A stretch of DNA of 64,000 nt, taken from contig WNNJ02000803.1 in the NCBI GenBank assembly GCA_012934845.2, positions 1 through 64,000 on the forward strand. The letters run 5' to 3'. The DNA is from Pomphorhynchus laevis. Taxonomy: Eukaryota; Acanthocephala; Palaeacanthocephala; Echinorhynchida; Pomphorhynchidae. Positions 55,634 to 64,000 of this stretch are shown here, piece after piece. The first letter of the stretch is position 1; every line of letters begins with the position of its first letter. The notes beneath the pieces were generated by a model that ran no database searches, had not been told where the DNA came from, and saw nothing but the letters and a program-made list of their open reading frames with translations. The translations under genes were made by a program, and so were the position numbers.

Positions 55634-56502
55634 GGTCCATGCAGAGTTTTCTCACCAGCGATAGACGACCTGCAGTCCTCTATTCGCTGGATGTGTCGGC
55701 GGCCTTCGACAACTTGGGGCATGATGCAATAGTTACAACGTTAACCAGTGATGGTATACCGAGTAATTTGTTGCATCGTGTCCTGGGTATATTAAAAGCA
55801 AGAACTTTCTACTTGGATGATGACGGGGGTAAGTACTATCATCTCAACAAAGGACTTCCCCAGGGCTCACCTCTGTCTCCTATCATTTATATGATAGTGA
55901 CGAGGGGAGTTCTGGAGGGTCTTTTGGATAGGAACACCCACGCCATCATTTATGCGGACGACATCTCGATCGCATTTAAGAGAAATACTCTGTCGGATGC
56001 AAGGTTTGAAGGGCGAATGAAGTCTGTAATGGACATTGTTGCTCATCGCTTAGCGAAGTTTGTCTTTTCTTTAAACCCAGCGAAGAGCAATTTTGTTCAT
56101 TACAGATTTCGGCGTCCTGGAAAGCACACTCGTCTCCTCGATTCTCTTCCAGGGAATCGAAAGCGTCGGGTGCGCATTCTGGGATCCGTTTTCGAACCAC
56201 GTTTGCATCCTAGGTCAGATATGGCCAGGTGTTTCAAATTAGTTAGAAAAGGGCTACGTATGTTTGAAAGAGCGAGACGATTAAATGCCGGTTTGGGTAG
56301 ATGTGTAATTGTGCTCAATGCGTTTGTATTGAGCGGATTGTACTTCTACTCAAACAATCGCCCTCCAGAACAACGATATCTATTTTTAAAACGATTATTA
56401 ATTTTAATAAATAAATTTTTTATGAATGAAATTGAAATTAAAAATAAATTAATTAAAAAATATGTTTTATTTTACAATTTGAAAATCAAATGTTTTGAAT
56501 AA
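55576..56502 (+). pseudogene. LINE E reverse transcriptase palm and thumb
   Basis: 308 codons. HIHGFRRGRGTVKAVRSMQS, VLYSLDVSAAFDNLGHDAIV (motif A), NKGLPQGSPLSPIIYMIVTR (motif B), HAIIYADDISIAFKR (motif C YADD) and FSLNPAKSNFVHYRF. The last 40 codons are AT-rich and Lys/Ile/Asn-rich. Catalytic residues intact; upstream domains are in other frames. Confidence 0.8.
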
Positions 56503-56985
56503 GTTTTTGTTTATCTTGTTTGGAATTTGTTTGATTATTTTTCTAAAATTAGATGTATATATTAATTTTATAGTGCGCTTGCCTACAAGTGCTTTGTCAG
56601 AGAAATTAGAGAAATTAAGAAAAGTATAATTAAATGTATTATATCTTCATATAATATCAATTTTATCCAAATTTTGTTTTTTATGATGATTTTGAATTTT
56701 TATTTTTTAGAATTGAATTTTAGCAGTTTATCATTTTGAATTTTTGTTTAAAATTCTTATCCTCGACATCCAACCAAATAAATCTCAATAGAAACCTGCA
56801 AAAAGAAAGAAAAAAGAAAAAAGAAAGGAAACTCGATTGGGGCTCCATACTTGGCTGGGGTCGAAAAAGTCAGAAAAAAAAAACGAAAATATATATGAAT
56901 TTTTTTTTACTTTAATAAATCATTAATTTTTTTTGAATAAGTTTAATATGTTACGAATAAAAACAATCTCAGTGATACCGAAACA

Positions 56986-57634
56986 GTGCACGTCGGAGCT
57001 TCAAGAGGATTGGTAACTTTTAAAAAAACAACTATGGGGGACGGTGGTCTAATGAATTTTGCTTACGAATCGTTCTTGAAGATATGGCCAACGCTGGACA
57101 GTCGTCAGGGGGATACTGTGGATGATCGAGAGGATTTAATTGAACGCGTGGATCGCTCTCTTAAACATTTCTTGTTGAATTTTCTCAATTCGAAGGGTGT
57201 TTTGCAGTTTACATTGACCATGTCGAAGTCAACTTCCAGAGGTTCATAGTTTACGATTGTGATAAAGTATTTATTGACGACAGTGATGTCACTGTATATG
57301 TTCATGGAGAAATCAACGTGGGATCTATCGACGATGCAGATGAACGATCTGAAGACTTGTCTGATAACAGAATCGAAATCGAAAGAGAGTGTGATGATGC
57401 TCTTATTGATAGCAGAACTGGAAACGACAGTGCTGAGGATTGTGAGGATACCTGGGCTTATGATTAAGAGGTTGACACTGTAGATACCTTTAATATTGTC
57501 GGTGTAATTGATGTTCCATCAGATAACAGAAGCAATGACTGCAACGGTTATGGGAATGACTACCTTGTGACTATAACGCTGATGGAGGACAACAACGATT
57601 CTGTAAATTACAACTGCTGTAGTGTGGAAAAATG
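56986..57634 (+). other. Unidentified acidic reading frame
   Basis: One frame (56986-57249) reads MGDGGLMNFAYESFLKIWPT and DTVDDREDLIERVDRSLKHF. An overlapping frame (57165-57634, one internal TAA near 57465) reads FAVYIDHVEVNFQRFIVYDC and DDADERSEDLSDNRIEIERE, strongly Asp/Glu-rich. Together they look like one decayed protein. I recognise no family: it could be a host pseudogene or an accessory ORF of a transposon. Confidence 0.3.
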
Positions 57635-57689
57635 AATGGTTTTAAAAAGACTTGAAGCTTCCGGTTAAAAAAGATTTATTTTAAGATGG

Positions 57690-59795
57690 CAAATGCGTGC
57701 CAGCGCACGCTTAAATGACCACAACAAAACAAAAATGTAAATCATGTGTCGAGAAGGTGGGAACGGAGGTGTTTGAATATGATAAAGGAGGAAACGCGGC
57801 GGACGTCGAGAGGGAGTTGATTCCAGGCGAGTGTGGCGGCGACGAGGAAATCGGAGACCGTAGTTGTTGGAGTAATTAGGAAAGTGGAGTAAGAGGGTAT
57901 GACGGGAACGAAGCAATAGCGAGGTGGGGCGAGTATCGTCTAAGAAAGGAAGGTTGATGAACGATGGGGAGCCGACAGCGATGAGACGAAAAGTTACAAG
58001 AAGACGGCGGAGTTTGATGCGGATATGGATGGTGGGCCAGGAGAGTTGGACAAAATATGTGGATGTGTGGTAGAAGCGACGGAGACGAAAGAGCACTCGA
58101 ATGGCGGTGTTGATTATTTGTTGTAGAGGTAGGATGATGGATTTTGGAGAATTGGCGAAAGGGCTAAAGCAGTAATCGATTTTAGGGAAAAGAAGCGATG
58201 AAAGAAGAGACATACAAGAACGGAAGTCGATAAGGGGGCGGATACGGCGGATGTCACGGAGAATTAAGTTAGATGAGCGTTCCTTGTCGTGGACGAAGGT
58301 TTAAGGGACAGGTGATCATCGAAATGGAAGCCTAAGAAAGTGAGATTGTGAACTATGGGGATGATCGATGAGGCAAAATATACAGTGGGAGGAGCTATGC
58401 TTGGTTTACGGGGGAGGATCCACATTATTTTTGACTTTTCGGGGTTTAGAACGAGATGGAGATTGAAGAGACGTTTGTAGATAGAAGAAAAACAGTTGGA
58501 GGCAGAAATGCCGATATCGTGTATGTGATGTGCGGGTGCATGAGCATTGATGAGGATGTCATCGGCGTATTGCATGACGTCAAAGGAGTAAGGTTTGATA
58601 AACTGAGAGAGATCGCCAAGCAGAAGAGAGAAAAGGAGGGGACCTAGGACTGAACCTTGTGGGACCCCGCAAAAAAATAGGGACGTCAGGGGAGGATGAT
58701 GAATTAGAAAACGCGAAAGGTACGGTCGGATAGATAAGAGGCAAACCATGCTACGGAGGAGGAAGTAAAGCCGTAATCATACCGAAGTCGAGAAAGGAGG
58801 ACGGAGTGGTCGACAATGTCGAATTCGGAGGAGAGGTTGAGGGAGATGAGAACACTATGTAGGGCCTTGTCTCGAGAAATGAGTAAGTCGTTGTAAACTT
58901 TTATGCATGCGATTTCAGTGGAGTGATTAGAGCGGAAATCGGATTGGAAAGGAGGGTACAGATTGGATGAGGAGAGATAAGCCTTGATCTGTATTAAGAT
59001 AAGACGTTCTAGGAGCTTAGAAAGAGTAGGGAGTAGTGAAATGGGGCGATAGCTAGAAGTAAGGGAGGGGTCGAGCGATTGTTTCTTAAGGAGGGGACAA
59101 ACGATTGCAGATTTCCAGTGTGAAGGGAAGATACGACTGCGGATGGACGAGTTAAACACGGTTGTGAGAAATGGGGATATCGATGAGCATATAGATTTTA
59201 ATATGTGAGTAGGCAGGGGATCGGCAGGTGAGGTTTTGTTGGGCAAGGACATGAGGACAGATGATACTTCTGTAGGTGAGACTGGGAGAAGATGAAAGAG
59301 TTCCGGTGATGATGCTAGGCGGGGCAGAGTGGGATAGGATAGAGACCAAGGTGTGAGAGAGCAAGTAGATACTTTGGTCTGTAGAAATGACGAATAATCA
59401 TTGTAAAATGATTATTCGTCAAAATGACGAATAATCATTGGCATTGATGTTGCACAGCGAAGGGGAGCGAGAAAGGATTGAGTTAAAAGTATGCTAGAGA
59501 GTCTTAGAGTTGAATGAAGAGATGATTTTATGCTGCCGGAAGGAGTTGCATTTGGTACGTAGTAGGTGGAGATGAGACCGGCGATTAGCAAGATAGGTAT
59601 TACGGAAAGACGGAGTGATCGAGCGGAAATAACGTCTGAGAGTCCGGTGATAGACTTGAAAAGCATGGCGGAGTCGACGCTTTGAGAGTAGGCATTGGAT
59701 GTCAAACCATGGAACACGGTGCAAGCGACGGTGTGGGTGAGGCTTGTAGGGCAAGAGGAGATCGAGAATGGATGTGAGTTCAGAGTCGAAAAGAA
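57690..59795 (-). mobile_element. L2-B LINE, RT and linker
   Basis: 3' signature GGCAAATGCGTGCCAGCGCA near 57686. Thumb 57665-58213; motif B/C 58264-58749 (FFCGVPQGSVLGPLLFSLLL, VMQYADDILINAHAP); fingers and motif A 58704-59252 (SSYRPISLLPTLSKLLERLI, SLNLSSEFDIVDHSVL); linker 59494-59754 (RLHRVPWFDIQCLLSKRRLR). Catalytic residues in motif A are altered (SLNLSSEFD); frames are broken. Confidence 0.85.
59388..59439. repeat. Arm / inverted arm / arm hairpin inside L2-B
   Basis: TGACGAATAATCATT at 59388-59402, its exact reverse complement at 59407-59421 (GTAA between), and the same arm again at 59425-59439. The sister L2-B copy has this 15-mer once (near 48675-48689), so the extra 37 bp is a later gain. 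Confidence 0.9.
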
Positions 59796-59799
59796 AGGC

Positions 59800-60915
59800 G
59801 ACTCTTTTATACCGTCCCTAAAATACTGGTGGAGATATGTCGACGATGTCTTTATGGTGCTAAGTGAGAAACCCTCACTGAATGAATTAGAAAGCTCGCT
59901 CAATGGGAAAGACTCTGCAATCCAATAGGATGTATGTTTCGAGAGCAGTACCAGCTCTATTTCCTTCTTGGACGTCTTGATCAAGCGACACGATAGCAGC
60001 GTCATTACAACAGTGTTCAGAAAACCAGGTATTTCTTGGTGCCCGCCACCTTGGCACACACATATGTCAGATCGCTACAAAATATCTACTGCGATTTCTT
60101 TGTTGACACGACCGGCTCTTATTTGCTCATCTAAACGAACCGCTTTTTACGAACAAATGACCATAAAGAAAAAACTAACACAAAGAGGATACCCCAAATG
60201 GGCAATCATTATGGCTGAAAAATAGTCAAAAAAAACTCCTACGTCGTCGCATGAACTTATCTAACCCTGATGAGGTTAGAACAAACACAGTCCCAAGTCT
60301 GACCTCGTATATTGGCACTACCTTTATCAACAACTCGTGCAGCAGATCACTACAAAACGATCTAAAGCGCTCAGGATTGACGAATATTCGAATTTACCAC
60401 AAAAGATGTTGCACATTATCTGGGATGTTCAAAAAGAAACCAAAATTGTCCCCTGTAAGTAGCTTATACCGCATTCCTTGCCAAGATTGTGACGCGGGTT
60501 ATGTAGGACAAACCCGACAAACATTCTCCAAGCCCATTTATCAGCATCGATATGCGCTAAAACGGAGTGACTCCTCGTCTTCCATTGTCAACCACGTCCT
60601 ATCGACCGGTCATTGAATTGACTTTGGAAAAGCTAAGATTATCTGTGTTGAAAACAACTTGCAACGTCGTCTTATAAAATAATCAATCTTAATAAATTCC
60701 GAAGCGAATCCGATGGCCGGAAATAAGTCTAACTGGTCACTACGATTACCAGTATCGCATAAAATTGTGGACGGTATCACGTAAACGAATGAACTTCTTC
60801 CGTGGTATTCCTAGTATAAAACTTGTATCTCTGTACTGTTATTTTAATTCTGTTTGATTTTTTTTATCTGTTGACAAGGACCGTTTGGTCGAAAGCTCCA
60901 ATAAAAACGATTCAA
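59800..60915 (+). mobile_element. Penelope-like element with GIY-YIG endonuclease, 5'-truncated
   Basis: RT core YWWRYVDDVFMVLSEKPSLN, SISFLDVLIKRHDSSVITTV and FRKPG, then IGTTFINNSCSRSLQNDLKR, and a GIY-YIG-type start YRIPCQDCDAGYVGQTRQTF. The 3' end CGAAAGCTCCAATAAAAACG resembles PLE ends. It starts mid-RT next to L2-B and has several breaks. It is a different PLE type from the copies at 12, 38 and 49 kb. Confidence 0.75.
60251..60616 (+). pseudogene. PLE GIY-YIG endonuclease region
   Basis: 121 codons. LYRIPCQDCDAGYVGQTRQT carries the conserved cysteines and the Y-V-G-Q-T version of YIG; HRYALKRSDSSSSIVNHVLS follows, then TGH and a stop. Confidence 0.65.
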
Positions 60916-60936
60916 ACTTTATTTCGCAAGTCTATA

Positions 60937-61423
60937 ATGAGTGATCGATACAACAATCTAATCAAAGACTTGCACGCAACTATATCTGATTTATTAAATC
61001 GAAAGTTTGCGAAATCTTTGTAATGAATTACTGATGAATTAAAAAAACAATAAATAATTGATCAGCGAGCTGATCTGAAACAGATTTGGAACGGATCTAG
61101 AAATGAAGTGATGGTAATCATTTATATTTGACAAAGAATAGTTCGTCTAACCATAATTTTAACTATAATTACATAATTCACACTGGCGCGTTTTTGCTTC
61201 ACATAAAAATCTTGCAATTATTCTTTTGAGCTGCTTTAAACGACAAATAATAGTCAGCATGAAACATGATAGTCGAACATCATTGTCGGCATCTGCAAAG
61301 TGTTATTTTAACGATAATCCTCAGATTGAAGTGATTCTTCGAGATGCTTTACAGGCTTTGATAATCGTCGAACCGCCATTTCCAATTCAATTTATGAAGT
61401 CATATTTTCATTATGGAATATAG
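60937..61423 (+). CDS. Possible two-exon small host gene with Dpy-30-like C-terminus
   Basis: ATG at 60937 opens MSDRYNNLIKDLHATISDLL then NRKFAKS up to a GTAATG donor candidate near 61019. A second segment ending at a TAG (61423) reads SASAKCYFNDNPQIEVILRD then ALQALIIVEPPFPIQFMKSY. The pattern L..AL..L....P..PI.F...YF resembles the Dpy-30/RIIa-type helical motif. An AATAAA lies near 61472. The junction between segments is inferred; they could also be unrelated. Confidence 0.3.
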
Positions 61424-61429
61424 TTTACA

Positions 61430-62092
61430 TAAATTGTAAAAATTTCTAATTATGTTGTTTCGATGTAAATACAATAAAAAGGTTTTGAAAGTGTGCTGCT
61501 TTTTATTAAGATTTATTTTCGTGTGAGATTTATTTAACCATGTTGTAACAATTTAATAATTTGGGAGAGAATCAAAGAACAATTTTTTTATATTTTGTCA
61601 TAAAACAAATTTTTTAAATAATTATTTGAATAAAAAAACTGTATGTTTTGTTTCTGACTTTTTTTATATTTTGCTAGCTAGCAGCTAGCATAATATAAAA
61701 ATAAATTAGTGTTTATTATAAGTGTTTAGTACTGTAAATATTAAATTTAATATATAAATCAACAAAATATTATTAAAAATAAATTTAAAATCTTGAAGAA
61801 AATTTATAAGTGTTCAAGTTAATTACAATATTGGGTCAATTGCAAAATATTGGAAATTTATAAGTTTTCAAGCTAATTACATACAATCAACGAGGAAATG
61901 ACAAAAGCTCAATAAAGAAATCAGGGCATTTGAGTCTCCAGATTGTGGTATCACATTGATCACTATCTTGTTTATAAAGTTTACTATCTTGCTTATATAT
62001 ATTTTCTACTACTACTTGTAGATTCGTGAATCAAAGCCATTTTATTCTTTTTGGTTATCACAATTTTATTCATGAATTGTCTGGAATTGTGA
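61430..62092. other. AT-rich spacer, no gene seen
   Basis: Possible 3' flank of the small gene and 5' flank of the Gypsy element. Inverted repeat ATCACAATT/AATTGTGAT just before the Gypsy gag start (about 62057-62093). Confidence 0.4.
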
Positions 62093-64000
62093 TTGATGGA
62101 ATCTCTGTTCAAGCCGGATACACTTAAACTGACCACAGACTGTCCTGGTGCAGAACGCGAATGGCGCTATCAACGATATCGATTTGAAACTTTCATTAAA
62201 CGTCTCAAAATCGATTCTGCAGATAACAAGCTTGATCTTCTGAAAATATCAATTTCAGCTCAGTTGTTTGATAAGATCGAGGAATGTCCAAATTATGACT
62301 CAGCAATAGATTTACTCGACAAATCATTCATAAAAGTTACAAATTCGGTTTACAAACGACATTTGTTATGCTCGACCAGACAAGCTCTCGATGAATCGAT
62401 ATCTAATTATGTGGATCGTCTTGAAACGCTTGCTCGTCTTGAAACGCCTGAGTCCGAATGCCATTCGGACTCAGGAATGCTGTGACCGATTTCTAATGAA
62501 TAATCAACGAGATCATTGAGAAAAAAAACTTAACCGGCACATACTCATACCTCGAAGACATTGTTGTGTGCGGCAAAACCCAGCAAGAACACGATACAAA
62601 TCTGGCAAACTTTCTTGAAGTTGCTTCTAAGTACCGAATAACACTAAATGAATCAAAGTGTATTTTTAATAAGACGATGATCAATATTCTGGGATATCAA
62701 GTTGGCAATGGTATTAAACGGCCTGATCCTAATCGTGTCTCATCTTTGCGAGAACTGCAAGTACCTCAAAATAAACCTAAACTGCGAAGAATTGTTATCC
62801 TCTTCTCTCATTATTCCAAATGGATTCAAAATTTTTTGTAGCAGATTCGTCCGTTAGCTGAAACTACGAATTTTCCAATTACACCGGTAGCAAGGCGCTC
62901 TTTTGATCTAATTCGTGATCTCATTATTTCAGCTACACTAAGACCCATCGATTTCAATAAGACATTTACAGTTGAGACTGATGCCTCTCTCCATGCCATC
63001 AATGCCGTATTAATACAGGATAACAAACCCGTTGCATTTTATTCACATATCCTTAGCAAAATTGCCGTTGGACATTCCGCTATTGAGAAGGGAGCCCTCG
63101 CCATCGTCGAAGCATTACGATATTGGAGGCACTATTTGTCTGATCGAACTTTCAATGTTCTAACTGATCAAAGGTATGTCTCATTTATATTTTACAGGAA
63201 TCATAAGAGTAAAATAAAAAATGAAAAGGTGCAAAGATGGCGTATTGATTTATCTGAATTTAAGTATTGCATCATTTATCGGCATGGAAAGTTGAATTGT
63301 TTGGTCGACTCAATGTCTAGGGATATCTGTGCATCAAGTTACGGATATTTCAACAAACAAAAAGATTTAAAGCTCCTTTACGAACTTCACGCGACACTTT
63401 GCCACCCCAAAGTCAATCGTTTGTACCATTTTATTCAATCGAATCAACTGCCATATAGCTCTCAAGACGTTCGTTATGTTGTCTCTCATTGCGTTACATG
63501 TTCTTTGTTGAAACCCATCAGAGCTACGAAACCCTTCGAAAGGATGTCACTTGACTCTAAAGGGCCATTGCCTAGTTCACCAGGCAAGAAATATTTGATG
63601 ACATTCATCGATGAATATTCTCGATATCCGTTTGCTTCCGCATGCCGAGATATGTCCACACAAATAGTGATTAATTGTCTACGCAGCATTGTGTCAATAT
63701 TTGCCCTCCCCCTGAATTTGTACATTCCGATCGCGGGTCATCCTTTATTTCGAAATAATTCACAGATTATCTGAGCAGTATTGGTACTGTAGCAAGTCAT
63801 TCTTTTCCGTACAATCCGGTCGGTAACGGACAGATCGAGCGCTACAACGGCATTTTATGGAGCGCTATACTTTTGCAGCTTAGAAACTACAATCGTCCTG
63901 TTGATGCTTGGGAAACTGTTCTCACTGAATGTTTTCAGTCTATCCGTGGACTATTATGTACCGCTACCGGTTTGATACCCCACGATCGTATCTTTAACTT
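62093..64000 (+). mobile_element. Gypsy-type LTR retrotransposon fossil 3 (runs off the window)
   Basis: Parts: gag start (62093-62485), RT end (about 62530-62840), RNase H (62860-63330), and integrase zinc-binding and core (63360-64000). Same lineage as fossils 1 and 2 by gag start and integrase wording. It is broken, with about four or more breaks, and shorter than a full element. The 3' end is outside the window, so LTRs cannot be compared. Confidence 0.8.

Larger units (their letters stand above)
53575..56334 (+). repeat. Further stem-loops through LINE E ORF1 and ORF2
   Basis: 53575-53588 (14-bp palindrome); 53632-53638/53643-53649 (GAAA loop); 53765-53774/53815-53824 enclosing 53777-53784/53793-53800; 53864-53876/53881-53893 (13 bp, two G-U); 53945-53952/53958-53965; 53998-54004/54009-54015; 54112-54121/54124-54134 (one bulge); 54341-54354 (palindrome); 54442-54448/54455-54461; 54539-54546/54552-54559; 55440-55450/55461-55471 (11 bp); 55490-55501/55507-55518 (12 bp); 55655-55665/55679-55690 (one bulge); 55880-55886/55891-55897; 56138-56146/56152-56160; 56313-56321/56326-56334. 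Confidence 0.85.
52640..56980 (+). mobile_element. LINE E: I/R1-like element with hairpin-rich coding sequence
   Basis: ORF1 with three CCHC knuckles (to 53984) and ORF2 with an APE endonuclease and RT (53984-56502) overlap at TAATG. The order and motifs are those of the I/R1/Jockey LINEs. ORF2 changes frame about three times, so this copy is dead. The coding part is visibly richer in GC than its surroundings except for AT-rich islands at 54665-54945 and 56385-56500. Short inverted repeats occur every 50-200 bp along it. 56503-56980 is probably its 3' untranslated tail. Confidence 0.8.

Noticed and set aside
60264-60290. Second hammerhead motif (CTGATGAGG) in the GIY-YIG PLE
   Set aside because: CTGATGAGGTTAGAAC lacks the GAAA box at the right place, and the bases are part of a coding frame. 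Other CTGATGA matches (12196, 13147, 61028) also lack partners.
1-64000. tRNA, rRNA, CRISPR or bacterial operon features
   Set aside because: None recognised. The spliced gene and eukaryotic retroelements rule out a prokaryotic layout.

Overview
The window is nuclear DNA from an AT-rich animal genome. Nearly all of it is transposable-element sequence packed around one recognisable spliced host gene. That gene, on the minus strand at 9184-19457, reads exon by exon as the N-terminal part of SCYL2 (SCY1-like pseudokinase 2), with GT/AG splice sites and short exons. Metazoan SCYL2, CR1/L2, RTE and R2-like LINEs, Penelope-like elements and Gypsy elements together point to an invertebrate. I cannot name the phylum from sequence alone.

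Layout. 1-3.4 kb: relic of a non-LTR retrotransposon with a C-terminal restriction-like endonuclease (RLE), plus strand, followed by a hammerhead-ribozyme-like motif at about 3.6 kb. 3.96-7.23 kb: a second RLE-type LINE, minus strand. 7.6-8.9 kb: 5'-truncated RTE LINE, minus. 9.2-19.46 kb: SCYL2 exons 9 to 1; its introns hold Penelope-like (PLE) fragments (12.1-13.4 kb), an array of alternating inverted arms (9.95-10.07 kb) and a third RLE LINE (15.4-18.5 kb). 19.7-20.4 kb: L2-type fragment. 20.4-29.8 kb: fossil Gypsy element split by three insertions of one L2 family (L2-A), two of them long and in opposite orientation. 29.8-32.6 kb: more L2-A and L2-B, with PLE remains. 33-38.5 kb: CR1-like LINE with a second CR1-like LINE nested in it. 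38.5-43.9 kb: PLE copy split by a Gypsy element with very short LTRs. 44-49 kb: old L2-A and L2-B copies and tandem repeats. 49.1-50 kb: second PLE copy, inverted. 50.0-51.6 kb: Gypsy leader relic and a fourth RLE LINE. 52.6-56.5 kb: an I/R1-like LINE with three CCHC knuckles, an APE-type endonuclease and a reverse transcriptase (RT), whose coding sequence is studded with stem-loops. 57.0-57.6 kb: unidentified acidic reading frame. 57.7-59.8 kb: L2-B. 59.8-60.9 kb: a different PLE type with a GIY-YIG endonuclease. 60.9-61.4 kb: possible small host gene. 62.1-64 kb: a further Gypsy fossil running off the end.

The most unusual signal is structural. LINE E (52.6-56.5 kb) carries more than twenty stem-loops inside its reading frames, including a perfect 23-bp stem. 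At three other loci (9.95-10.07, 29.50-29.60 and 59.39-59.44 kb) the same kind of inverted arms occur. One of them can be compared with a sister copy that lacks the hairpin, which suggests a recurrent template-switch process or selection for RNA structure.
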